A stretch of DNA of 7,965 bases from Shewanella sp. 10N.286.48.A6 (GCF_002873135.1 NZ_MCVI01000050.1:1-7965), one strand, 5' to 3'; shown: positions 1 through 6,442, counted from the first letter of the stretch. Translations and numbers: made by a program. Notes: generated by a model not told the origin, from the sequence alone.

Positions 1-64
1 TCGTCAGCTAATTTCTTTACTTAAAATATCAATGCCTTAGCACCTCCTGATACTTTTTTTGTTC
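1..64 (+). repeat. Direct repeat copy 1, cassette-end fragment
   Basis: These 64 bases match 7692-7755 at 62 positions in the same orientation. The right-hand copy is the distal part of integron cassette C and ends in CTTGTTC, the start of that cassette's presumed attC R'' site. Copy 1 likewise ends in GTTC (61-64) and similarity stops there. It is therefore probably the truncated end of a second copy of the same gene-less cassette. The window start cuts it, so how far the repeat extends leftwards cannot be seen. Confidence 0.85.
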
Positions 65-94
65 TGTAGTGGTTTAGTAAAATTGGCCATTACT
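65..94 (+). repeat. Left terminal inverted repeat / hairpin
   Basis: This is the left copy of the inverted repeat. Its own arms TAGTGG (67-72) and CCATTA (87-92) pair with one G-T pair, giving a short hairpin. The partner is 1923-1952 in opposite orientation. Confidence 0.55.
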
Positions 95-171
95 TTGTAA
101 TCAAAAGGTGTGTTTGGCTTAGAATAAGTTATCAGAACGTTTAGCTTCATTTGTTTATCGTAACTCGGAAT

Positions 172-212
172 TGTCCAAAAGTGGGTTAGGGAACTAACTT
201 GTATTTGCCCCA
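172..212 (+). repeat. Dispersed ~42-bp repeat, copy 1
   Basis: The stretch runs from TGTCCA through TGGGTTAGGG to GCCCCA. It matches 4254-4295 in the same orientation at roughly 70% with one gap. The identical blocks are TGTCCA, TGGGTTAGGG and GCCCCA. The terminal-looking TGTCCA and the wide separation suggest a relic end of a mobile element; the family is not recognised. Confidence 0.45.
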
Positions 213-277
213 TTTCTTCTTAGCCTCAGCAACGAAATGAATTTTTTGAATGCGAATGAATTTGCCAATTCATCCTC

Positions 278-448
278 TTACATAACTGAAAAGCTGGCTG
301 ATATTCTCTTGATTTTCCCAGAATTACTCATTCGATTCACACTACAGATTTTCATTTGTTGAGTTTCATAGTGAATTACAGCAACATAGGCTGAATGTGA
401 ATGTAGAAAAATACCGTCTATTTCGTATTTAAGGAGCAAAAAAATTTT
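278..448 (-). pseudogene. Possible decayed gene fragment, 56 codons
   Basis: The - strand is open for 56 codons up to a TAA at 278-280, with coding-like composition (for example the tract AVIHYETQQ). It has no ATG near the 5' end and no ribosome binding site. Just downstream, in another - strand frame, lies a second coding-like tract ending in KKKWGKYKLVP at about 190-265, so a frameshifted relic is possible. AT-rich DNA of this size can also be open by chance. Function is unknown. Confidence 0.2.
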
Positions 449-512
449 TTACACCCGTTATTTTTCTTTGAAAAATTTAGATTTTATGTGAGCTAATTAT
501 TGAGGGTTAGTC

Positions 513-1790
513 GTGAATTCATTTATAGATATACATGAGCTGGTTACAGATGGAAGTGTTTGGTTAGCAATTATTGCAATTAACATGACTATTATTGGCC
601 TTACCTCACTTGCAGAATCCAAATCCGTTATTGGTATAGATTATGGCCAGTATTTAATTAAGTCATACAAAACGTTTTTTGGTGTGAAGATTTATCACTT
701 ACTTGTCATATTTGCATTAATAAATATTGTTTCTCTGTTTAGTATGTTTACGACTGTTTATTCTGTTAGGGTAGCTAATTTAGTTATTTTGATACTGAGT
801 TTAGCATTTGCGATTTACTATTTCTTTTCTTATGTATTGATTAAGAATCCAAGAGTAAAAAAGCAGATATATATGGATGAGTTGCTAGGTATTTATTACG
901 ACAGCAATGATAAAACCAACTTTAAAGCTGATGTTATTACTGGAATGTGCAATGGTTGGAGAACCGAAAAAAGAATATCATCAAACTTGATTTCATATTT
1001 TGATAAATATAACTCAGAATCAAGGGACGTTTTTTGCAAGATTTTTAGCCCCACATCAGTGATATACTCAAGAAGCAACGCAGTAAAAAGATACTGGTTG
1101 AAGAACTATAATCTCAATGCATTTAATTACAAATCAGATAGTGGCGGAGTGCACATTTCGCATGAATTTTTTCAAATGTATAGATATTCAGAGTTGCAGG
1201 AGAAATGGCTGCTTGAAGTGTTAAACCTTTTTAACAAGGAGTATTCAGCTAATTTTAAAGAAAGCAGAGTTGATAATATCATAAGGGTGCTAGCTCATGT
1301 AAATAGATTTGGTCGTTGTGATAATTTATATGGCTATAAGTTTTTAGAATATCTATCAATATATGTGTGTGACGCATTAGAAGTGCTAGTTTCAGTTGAC
1401 CAGGAAGACTTTGGGAAAGTTAGGAGGGAAAAAGAAGCTTTTCTCTTGCAAGAGTTTTTCCTATACATTATGAACACTTTGGAAACTAGAAGCGATCCAC
1501 TATTCCATAATGTAGCAGTAGAAGTGTGCAAAAAATTAATCGTGAATAGTAAGTACAATAGATATTTCGATTGTAATGACAAAATTAATTTGATTATAAA
1601 TTCATCTAAGGGAATGAAAGGTGATTTTATTGAAGGGTTTATTAGTGAGGTGGTTTACAATTACATTTCAAGTGGGGTAGAGGTTAAGTATAGCTTAAAT
1701 GAACTTAAGTCACTCATTAGTGTGAAAGATGAAGACGACGCCATACAAAAAATAAAACATGAGCTTTACTCTTCATGTCCTAATCTCTAA
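513..1790 (+). CDS. Uncharacterised three-helix membrane protein, 425 aa
   Basis: This is the longest gene here and I do not recognise its family. The start is a GTG preceded by GAGGG at a good distance; the next in-frame Met lies inside the first helix, so the GTG is preferred. Hydrophobic segments lie at about residues 16-34, 60-84 and 87-110. They are followed by a basic stop-transfer stretch (KNPRVKK, 111-117) and a hydrophilic, mostly helical domain of about 310 residues that probably faces the cytoplasm. No catalytic motif stands out. The gene is AT-rich and is the sole cargo of the inverted-repeat unit, so a selfish or defence-type accessory role is conceivable, but nothing in the sequence proves it. 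No promoter is obvious in the AT-rich leader. Confidence 0.85.
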   Translation: MNSFIDIHELVTDGSVWLAIIAINMTIIGLTSLAESKSVIGIDYGQYLIKSYKTFFGVKIYHLLVIFALINIVSLFSMFTTVYSVRVANLVILILSLAFAIYYFFSYVLIKNPRVKKQIYMDELLGIYYDSNDKTNFKADVITGMCNGWRTEKRISSNLISYFDKYNSESRDVFCKIFSPTSVIYSRSNAVKRYWLKNYNLNAFNYKSDSGGVHISHEFFQMYRYSELQEKWLLEVLNLFNKEYSANFKESRVDNIIRVLAHVNRFGRCDNLYGYKFLEYLSIYVCDALEVLVSVDQEDFGKVRREKEAFLLQEFFLYIMNTLETRSDPLFHNVAVEVCKKLIVNSKYNRYFDCNDKINLIINSSKGMKGDFIEGFISEVVYNYISSGVEVKYSLNELKSLISVKDEDDAIQKIKHELYSSCPNL

Positions 1791-1922
1791 GGAACAGTAT
1801 TTCAAATTTATCTGACATAGATTTATCTGTATTAATACCTTAGTTAAGTTCAAGCAAAGCTATAGAACTAGCTCGTTAATTCTAAAACACTTCTGTTCAA
1901 AAATAAGCTAGGTAAGCTCTAA
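1791..1922. other. Non-coding spacer after membrane protein gene
   Basis: No gene is seen between the stop codon and the right inverted repeat. A short hairpin (AGCTA 1858-1862 with TAGCT 1869-1873) lacks a T tract, so it is not a convincing terminator. Confidence 0.5.
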
Positions 1923-1952
1923 TGTAGTGGCCAGTTTTAGTTAGCCACTACA
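1923..1952 (-). repeat. Right terminal inverted repeat / hairpin
   Basis: TGTAGTGGC (1923-1931) pairs with GCCACTACA (1944-1952), a 9-bp perfect stem extendable by one pair on the outside. Read on the - strand it matches the left end at 65-94 at 24 of 30 positions. There is no T tract, so a terminal repeat is a better reading than a terminator. Confidence 0.55.
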
Positions 1953-2220
1953 TACAGCGTATTAACCACTTCCGCTGTTTCATCGTATAACGCACCTTAC
2001 GCGGATTCACTTGTGTTCATCATACTGACTGCCTAGCACTCACCCGATTGTGGTTATCAGGAGGATCGTCCTCTCACGATTTAGATCCCGAACGGAATGA
2101 CCCCGTTCTTCGTTACATTGTCAGAGCCGCTACTTTATTCAGGCTCATAGGTTCATCTGGTGATACAGATGGTTCACACATTAAGCGGTGAACAGCGCTT
2201 CATACAACTTCACGTCGCAC
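1953..2220 (-). mobile_element. Group II intron fragment, 5' (domain I) part
   Basis: Read on the - strand from 2220, the sequence begins GTGCGAC, a typical 5' end of bacterial group II introns (GUGYG consensus). It continues with hairpin-rich, more GC-balanced sequence resembling domain I, including ACGATGAAACAGCGGAAGTGG-like text near 1960-1990. The intron is broken at about 1953, where the inverted repeat begins. Domains IV-VI and the reverse transcriptase are absent from the window. It lies antisense to all neighbouring genes. It is presumably non-functional. Identification rests on remembered family patterns, not on a covariance-model search. Confidence 0.55.
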
Positions 2221-2459
2221 GCCCCAAAACGTGTTTAAGATTGATATTCCTTGAGGTAATACTGGTTGCATTTCCCCTCACAAATGTAATATCACCTCAA
2301 ATAGAGTAGCCAGATGTGATAAGCCAATGCAAGGATATATAAAAGGCTGAAAGGTTCAACTTGAGGGTTAGCTAACTGCGTGAGATAATAATTTAAAAGA
2401 TATTGAATACTACAGATTATATTGCATTTAAATAAAGTATTTTGATCAGGCGGAGCTTT
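2221..2459. other. Non-coding leader before 170-aa gene
   Basis: No gene is seen. A long-range stem pairs TTGAGGT (about 2250) with ACCTCAA (about 2295). A 10-bp palindrome GTTAGCTAAC (2367-2376) follows an 11-bp string TTGAGGGTTAG (2361-2371) that also precedes the membrane protein gene (500-510). A weak promoter is possible with TTGAAT at 2403-2408 and AT-rich sequence 17 bases later. Confidence 0.4.
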
Positions 2460-2972
2460 ATGTTTAAACGGTTAACAACAAAAAACTACTCATCGAAAAA
2501 AAGAATAATTGAAGAGTCTATATATGAAATCGTTGCTGAAGAGTTGAGTAAAGGTGAGAAACGTATTGGTTTGTGGACAAAAGCTATTGGAATGTCTGAA
2601 GGTAATGTTGATAAAGCTGAAAGTATTTACATACAGTTAAGGGCAAATTCCCTTTATGATGAGGCTCATCTTTATCAAGAGTCCATTGAAGACCCAAGAG
2701 AAAATAAAAGAAAATTAGAAAAACTAGCGATTCAACAAAAGACTGAAAAATTAGAGTTAGAAAGATTAGCTCGGGAAAAGTTAGAAGAGCAAATTAAATT
2801 AGATAAGCTAGAAACACTTGATAAATTAACGATGCTAGCAAATAAAACTTTTACACAAGATTCAGATAAAAAGGTTAAAAGTAAATCTAAATCGAGTATT
2901 TGGAGTTTCAATTTAATAGTTGTCCTAGTAGGGGCTCTGATTCTTATAAGTGCTATTGTCTCAATGAAATAA
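2460..2972 (+). CDS. Coiled-coil protein with C-terminal membrane anchor, 170 aa
   Basis: The start is taken as the ATG at 2460, four bases after GGAG (2452-2455). An upstream TTG at 2442 would place this binding site inside the gene, so it is rejected. Residues 14-66 form a helical N-terminal domain (IIEESIYEIVAEEL, then GLWTKA) of a kind I recall at the N-terminus of other small bacterial membrane proteins. Residues 78-128 are strongly charged (K/E/L-rich) and probably coiled coil. Residues 147-168 are a membrane helix ending two residues before the C-terminus, which gives a tail-anchored layout with the bulk in the cytoplasm. Function is unknown. A hairpin follows the gene, and it appears to be transcribed alone. 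Confidence 0.8.
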   Translation: MFKRLTTKNYSSKKRIIEESIYEIVAEELSKGEKRIGLWTKAIGMSEGNVDKAESIYIQLRANSLYDEAHLYQESIEDPRENKRKLEKLAIQQKTEKLELERLAREKLEEQIKLDKLETLDKLTMLANKTFTQDSDKKVKSKSKSSIWSFNLIVVLVGALILISAIVSMK

Positions 2973-2986
2973 GTGGGGGCAGTGTA

Positions 2987-3017
2987 AACTTCAAGCCATT
3001 GCGCTAGAGCCGAAGTT
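2987..3017 (+). terminator. Hairpin after the tail-anchored protein gene
   Basis: AACTTC (2987-2992) pairs with GAAGTT (3012-3017) around a 19-base loop, followed some bases later by ATTTTTG. It could be a weak terminator for the upstream gene. The 6-bp stem is short and the T tract is not adjacent. Confidence 0.25.
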
Positions 3018-3082
3018 CAATCTCATTTTTGTCTAAATCCTAATAACTATAATCGTGATGACCAACCAAAAAGGAGGGCATC

Positions 3083-3345
3083 ATGGTCATATTAAACCAT
3101 GGGCAACGAAGTGGTGTCAAAAAGCCTTTTTGGCTTGAAGAAATTTGGCGAATTCGTACCAGGCTCGAAATTGAGAACAACTTGATGCAGTTAGCACTGC
3201 TCAATTTGGCAATTGATAGCAAACTTAGGGCTAGCGACTTATTACCTTTGAAAGTTTCTGATATTTCTTCTCAAGACCTTATATTTAATCGAGTTAAGTG
3301 TATTCAACAGAAGACTAACATTTAAGTTCAGTTTGAAATCACGTC
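3083..3345 (+). pseudogene. Truncated tyrosine recombinase / integrase relic
   Basis: An ATG at 3083 with an excellent AAGGAGG upstream opens an 80-codon frame. It contains the N-terminal pattern of small (~200 aa) tyrosine recombinases as I remember them: LNHGQRSG at the start, KPFWLEEIWRIR, then LALLNLAIDSKLRASDLLPLKVSDI, which includes the first catalytic Arg region, and CIQQKTN. An in-frame TAA at 3323-3325 interrupts it, after which the same frame continues VQFEIT, the expected continuation, before diverging. The His and Tyr catalytic boxes are absent, so no active enzyme can be made. A shifted frame from 3354 to about 3440 may be further decayed sequence. The preserved ribosome binding site and frame suggest recent inactivation. 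Confidence 0.75.
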
Positions 3346-3541
3346 AAAATTAAATGGCCCTACAAGCTAGGGCTACATTATCATCGAGAGACAACGGATT
3401 TATTACTGGCAAATTTTTGCCCCATTACGCGTTAGGTTAGTGACACTTTCAATTAGTAAGAGTCATCGTATAAGGTTGTATAAGTATTGTTAATGTTGCA
3501 AAATTGAAGACATCATGGATGACGAACTAGGAACTACCGAA
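3346..3541. other. Spacer with hairpins before exported-protein gene
   Basis: GCCCTA (3357-3362) pairs with TAGGGC (3368-3373) around a 5-base loop. A second small hairpin, GGCA with TGCC, lies at 3408-3421. GTTAGGT (3431-3437) fits the integron core-site consensus GTTRRRY but has no matching partner, so no attC is called. TATAAG at about 3470 could be a -10 box without a clear -35. Confidence 0.35.
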
Positions 3542-4129
3542 ATGAAAAAATTTTCTTACTTAAAATCGATTTCTTTATCATTAACAATTACATCTCTTTT
3601 GTTAGTGAGTAATACTGTTACAAGTGGTGAAATAGAAGACTCAATTAAACTCAGCGCAGAAAAATATAAGAGTGGCGATTTGTATGCAACAGTAAGCCAG
3701 CTTAAAAGTGCACTTCATCTTGTTCAAACTGAAAAATCAGAAATCATTGTAAATGCTTTACCTGAAGCGCTTGTTGGATGGGAAACCGATGGTGAAAACG
3801 TTGCTCTGAACGATTTGTTTATGGATGGAATAAAGGTCGAAAAAGACTATTATAATGATGATTATGACATCGAAATAAGCGTAATTGGTGGGTCATCAAT
3901 TATCTCAGAATCGTTTTCCATGATCACAGATAAAGCTTTTGTTAGTGCTTCTGGTGGCAAGAGTATCGATATTAAAGGTTATACTTCTGTCTTATCAAAA
4001 GATGATGACGAAATAGAGATAAGAATTATAGTGAATGATACAACTTTAGTTATCTTATCAGGTAATTTAGAAGATGAAACTGTACTTTTGAATTATGCGA
4101 ATAAAATAGATCTCGATGCAATCAAGTAA
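3542..4129 (+). CDS. Exported protein of unknown function, 195 aa
   Basis: The ATG at 3542 follows AGGAA (3529-3533) by eight bases and opens directly into a signal peptide: MKK, a hydrophobic core to about residue 23, and a likely cleavage near residue 28. An upstream ATG at 3515 would add nine charged residues before it and is less likely. The mature protein has a helical start (about residues 31-58, with YKSGDLYATVSQLKSAL) and then ALPEALVGWE. That pattern resembles a family of periplasmic proteins with an N-terminal helical segment, an LPxxLxGW motif and a beta-rich C-terminal domain; I recall it only from memory and know no function. The rest is acidic and beta-rich, and there is no lipobox. 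The likely location is the periplasm. Confidence 0.8.
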   Translation: MKKFSYLKSISLSLTITSLLLVSNTVTSGEIEDSIKLSAEKYKSGDLYATVSQLKSALHLVQTEKSEIIVNALPEALVGWETDGENVALNDLFMDGIKVEKDYYNDDYDIEISVIGGSSIISESFSMITDKAFVSASGGKSIDIKGYTSVLSKDDDEIEIRIIVNDTTLVILSGNLEDETVLLNYANKIDLDAIK

Positions 4130-4142
4130 TTTGTCGGATCGC

Positions 4143-4172
4143 AACATTATACGGAATGTATATATGAATGTT
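4143..4172 (+). other. Bulged hairpin after exported-protein gene
   Basis: AACATT (4143-4148) pairs with AATGTT (4167-4172), and ATAC pairs with GTAT inside, leaving a bulge. It sits 14 bases after the stop codon. There is no T tract, so it may be an RNA 3'-end structure rather than an intrinsic terminator. Confidence 0.3.
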
Positions 4173-4253
4173 AACTCATCTCAAAGGCTAACATCAGACT
4201 ACTCTAGATGATTTAAAGTTATTTATGGTAATACAATAGCCCTAGCACGTTTC

Positions 4254-4295
4254 TGTCCAGGAATGGGTTAGGGGACTTAGCTCATTTATGCCCCA
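4254..4295 (+). repeat. Dispersed ~42-bp repeat, copy 2
   Basis: Second copy of the repeat at 172-212, in the same orientation, with identical TGTCCA, TGGGTTAGGG and GCCCCA blocks. Both copies lie in non-coding sequence. Confidence 0.45.
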
Positions 4296-4383
4296 AAATG
4301 ATTTTCACTGGTAGAAGTTGTTAGTAGCGCAATTAAAGCTTCAGCCTTATAAAAGCTAATACGGGATGCAAGACCTGCATGAA

Positions 4384-4402
4384 CATTGCACTTTATGCAA
4401 TG
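4384..4402 (+). other. Perfect 7-bp hairpin
   Basis: CATTGCA (4384-4390) and TGCAATG (4396-4402) pair around a 5-base loop. A second hairpin (ATGCA with TGCAT, 4367-4381) lies just upstream. There is no T tract; the role is unknown. Confidence 0.4.
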
Positions 4403-4586
4403 ATGACAGTTCTTTGTTTCACTCAGGCGGAGAAACTAGGAATCAGTTCTTTCTATGTTCTAACTCATTGTTGATACACTGGTTTACTGTTAGTCTTGAG
4501 TAATTAAAGTACTGGCGACCTGTTCTTATTAAGACCGTTCTTATTCGGAATTCAGCCTAATATACGTTAGCATTCAAGGAGTAACC

Positions 4587-4976
4587 GTGTCATATAGTAG
4601 TACGCCCAAAAAGGAAGAATCTTTAGGTAACGGGTTATCTTCTTTGCATCATACAACTCGTAGATTATTAAGTTTTAAGAAAAATGAATTTGATGATGTT
4701 GAGAAATTCAAAGGTGCACTTGAGCAGTCTTTAAGTGATCCATCAGATCAGACGTATAGAATGACTGTTACGAGAGCTTACAATGCGTTACATAAGCACC
4801 ATAAAGAATTTACAGACGAAGAGAAACTGATAAATCGCATGGAAAAAAGGTCCCAAATAAGAAATACATTTTTTCGTGCTTTGACAACTTTATCTATTGG
4901 TTTTTCTGTAATGTTTGTTTATTGGGTTGCTGCAAAATGGGAAATAGCAATGCCACTTATGCGAATACCGCTATAA
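4587..4976 (+). CDS. Small protein with C-terminal membrane helix, 129 aa
   Basis: The GTG start lies five bases after AAGGAG, a strong site, so this start is well supported. Residues 1-90 are hydrophilic and probably helical, with many His, Lys and Asp/Glu residues (LHKHHKEFTDEEK at about 68-80). Residues 96-115 form a single membrane helix, followed by a short tail (KWEIAMPLMRIPL). A basic RSQIR stretch before the helix suggests that the N-terminal domain stays in the cytoplasm. The family is not recognised. Size, isolation and AT-rich composition resemble integron cargo, but no attC follows it. The RAYT gene begins 83 bases downstream. Confidence 0.75.
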   Translation: MSYSSTPKKEESLGNGLSSLHHTTRRLLSFKKNEFDDVEKFKGALEQSLSDPSDQTYRMTVTRAYNALHKHHKEFTDEEKLINRMEKRSQIRNTFFRALTTLSIGFSVMFVYWVAAKWEIAMPLMRIPL

Positions 4977-5059
4977 AAAATAAAGTGCCACCCATTGTTA
5001 ATGGCAAACCTGCCCACCTTCTACTAGGCTTTGGTTAAGCATTAAACAAGGAGGTTATG

Positions 5060-6031
5060 ATGCCGCGCCCTCGTAGAAGCCAAATTAGCCTAGAAGACAC
5101 GTCTTATTATCATTGCTGTAGTCGCGTGGTTCGCCGCGCTTTCTTATGTGGTGATGATAAATACACAGGTAACAACTATGACCACAGACGGGGTTGGGTT
5201 GAATCACTTATTCTTGAACTGACAGACGTTTTTGCCATTGATGTGACGGCTTATGCGGTGATGTCTAATCATCTGCATGTGGTGTTACACATTGATATTG
5301 AAACGGTAAATAACTGGAGTGACCGTGATGTCATTGAGCAATGGCATAAGTTGTTTAAAGGGGACGGGTTAACCCAAAAGTTTGCTAAAGGTCAGCTCAT
5401 TGAACCTCACGAGGTGACAAGGTTAAAGCACACCATCGCCATCTACAGAAGTCGCTTATGTGATATCTCATGGTTTATGCGCTGCTTAAATGAACCTATT
5501 GCCAGACAAGCCAATCAAGAAGATAACTGTTCAGGTCGTTTCTGGGAGGGCAGGTTTAAATCTCAAGCTTTACTCGATGAAGCCGCAGTTTTAGCCTGTA
5601 TGGCGTATGTAGACTTAAATCCGATACGCGCCAATATGGCCGCCACACCAGAGCAATCAGACTACACCAGTATTCAACAGCGGATAAAAGCGGCAATTAA
5701 AGGTGAACAACCTAAAACCTTGCTGCCATTTATAGGCAATGAACGCGCTAACCAACCCAAAGGCATCGCATTTTCATTACAGGATTACCTTGAGTTAGTG
5801 GATGATACAGGCCGAATAATTCGTGATGATAAGCGCGGCGCTATCAGCCAAAGCACTGCTAAATTACTCACAAGGCTTAATATCCCACAACAAAACTGGC
5901 TTAAAATCACTACCGAGTTTGGGCAGTTATTTCATGGCCCAGTAGGTTCACTGCAAGAGCTGACTCAATACTGTGAGCATCTACAAAAGCGACAACGGTA
6001 TTTCGCTACAAGCTGCCAGTATTTTCATTAA
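5060..6031 (+). CDS. REP-associated tyrosine (RAYT, Y1 HUH) transposase
   Basis: The ATG at 5060 is chosen over the one at 5057 because AAGGAGG (5048-5054) then lies five rather than two bases away; this gives 323 aa. The N-terminus MPRPRRSQI and YYHCCSRVVRRAF are typical of the long, Y1_Tnp-type RAYT proteins. The HUH metal-binding motif is HLH at about 71-73 within MSNHLHVVLH. The probable catalytic Tyr is in CMAYVDLNPIRA at about residue 183, and RFWEGRFKSQ precedes it as in the family. RAYTs are single-copy domesticated relatives of IS200/IS605 transposases thought to act on REP hairpins by nicking single-stranded DNA. The gene appears intact. It is clearly richer in GC than its neighbours, which suggests a separate origin. 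Hairpins lie on both sides, but no confident REP pair was found. Confidence 0.93.
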   Translation: MPRPRRSQISLEDTSYYHCCSRVVRRAFLCGDDKYTGNNYDHRRGWVESLILELTDVFAIDVTAYAVMSNHLHVVLHIDIETVNNWSDRDVIEQWHKLFKGDGLTQKFAKGQLIEPHEVTRLKHTIAIYRSRLCDISWFMRCLNEPIARQANQEDNCSGRFWEGRFKSQALLDEAAVLACMAYVDLNPIRANMAATPEQSDYTSIQQRIKAAIKGEQPKTLLPFIGNERANQPKGIAFSLQDYLELVDDTGRIIRDDKRGAISQSTAKLLTRLNIPQQNWLKITTEFGQLFHGPVGSLQELTQYCEHLQKRQRYFATSCQYFH

Positions 6032-6118
6032 GCTGATGCATTCAACTGTTTCCCTCTGAACCGATATCACCAAAGTTAAACACTCAATAACCATCATCCT
6101 TGGATGGTTGCAAAATGA

Positions 6119-6144
6119 CGGCTTAAAAACGGTAAATTAAGCCG
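6119..6144. other. 8-bp stem hairpin downstream of RAYT
   Basis: CGGCTTAA (6119-6126) and TTAAGCCG (6137-6144) pair perfectly around a 10-base loop. The position downstream of a RAYT makes a REP-like role possible. There is no adjacent T tract on either strand. Confidence 0.45.
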
Positions 6145-6249
6145 AAAACGCCCAAATATCATCATTATCAACCTTCCAAGCCCACCACCAAACGGCACAG
6201 GCTACTTAATGAAGCGTGTTCACTTGTACATCGTTGCAAAGGTCGTTAT

Positions 6250-6340
6250 GTTATTGATTAACAATGGCTGTCTTATTTGTTTTAACTATATATATATACA
6301 GTTATATGTAAAAGGCAGCAATTGCTTCTCGTTATGTAAA
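6250..6340. other. Imperfect long hairpin, possible degenerate attC
   Basis: AACAATGGCTG near 6252 can pair imperfectly with CAGCAATTGC near 6318-6328, around an AT-rich loop containing ATATATATATA. An AAC and a GTTATGT (about 6334) sit outside the arms as in an attC. No cassette start complementary to the putative R'' was found, so this is a weak call. Confidence 0.25.
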
Positions 6341-6397
6341 AGCAAAAATTCTCGGTTTTATCCAGTATTTAGTCGATTGATTTAAATTTTAATGGCT

Positions 6398-6442
6398 GTT
6401 AAGTTGTTAAGTTGTTAAGTTGTTAAGTTGTTAAGTTGTTAA
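6398..6442 (+). repeat. Octamer tandem repeat GTTAAGTT, 5.6 copies
   Basis: Five exact copies of GTTAAGTT (6398-6437) are followed by a partial GTTAA. The first seven bases of the unit equal the core site GTTAAGT that begins cassette A 129 bases downstream, and both are preceded by GCT. Copy number probably varies by slippage. Confidence 0.95.

Larger units (their letters stand above)
65..1952. mobile_element. Unit bounded by ~30-bp inverted repeats, unknown class
   Basis: The left end (65-94, starting TGTAGTGG) and the reverse complement of the right end (1923-1952) agree at 24 of 30 positions, including TGTAGTGG, a central TAAAA and TGGCCA. Each end is also an imperfect palindrome that can form a hairpin, so the ends resemble insertion-sequence termini. 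The only clear gene inside is the membrane protein gene at 513-1790; no transposase is recognisable. The left flank is the repeat fragment ending in GTTC and the right flank is the intron fragment. No target duplication is visible, since GTTC on the left differs from TACAG on the right. It could be a non-autonomous transposon, a decayed IS with cargo, or two separate solo IS ends. Confidence 0.4.
4173..4586. other. Non-coding stretch with relic repeats and hairpins
   Basis: No intact gene is seen. It holds the second dispersed repeat copy (4254-4295), hairpins at 4367-4381 and 4384-4402, and a 9-bp direct repeat GTTCTTATT (about 4521 and 4536). The - strand from 4435 to 4286 is open for 49 codons and includes a CHHCIKC tract, but it lacks a start codon and binding site; it may be a gene remnant or chance. 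GTTAGCA at about 4566, close before the next gene, weakly resembles an integron core site. Confidence 0.35.

Noticed and set aside
896..1582. Open frames on the - strand inside the 425-aa gene
   Set aside because: They overlap a well-supported + strand gene, lack binding sites and have no coding-like composition.
1923..1952. Palindrome as a transcription terminator for the 425-aa gene
   Set aside because: The stem is strong but there is no T tract on either strand, and an inverted copy exists at 65-94, which a terminator would not explain.
3431..3437. GTTAGGT, an exact match to the core-site consensus
   Set aside because: No upstream arm complementary to the adjacent bases and no cassette whose R'' matches; a 7-base degenerate match occurs by chance.
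4286..4435. A 49-codon - strand frame with a CHHCIKC tract
   Set aside because: No start codon or binding site; open length is within chance for this composition. Mentioned only as a possible remnant.
5034..5040. GTTAAGC before the RAYT gene as a cassette start
   Set aside because: The required complement (GCTTAAC with flanks) is absent downstream of the RAYT gene, and no attC folds before it.
6398..6442. The octamer array as a CRISPR or replication origin iteron set
   Set aside because: There are no spacers between units, so it is not CRISPR, and no replication initiator gene or DnaA-type context is present.
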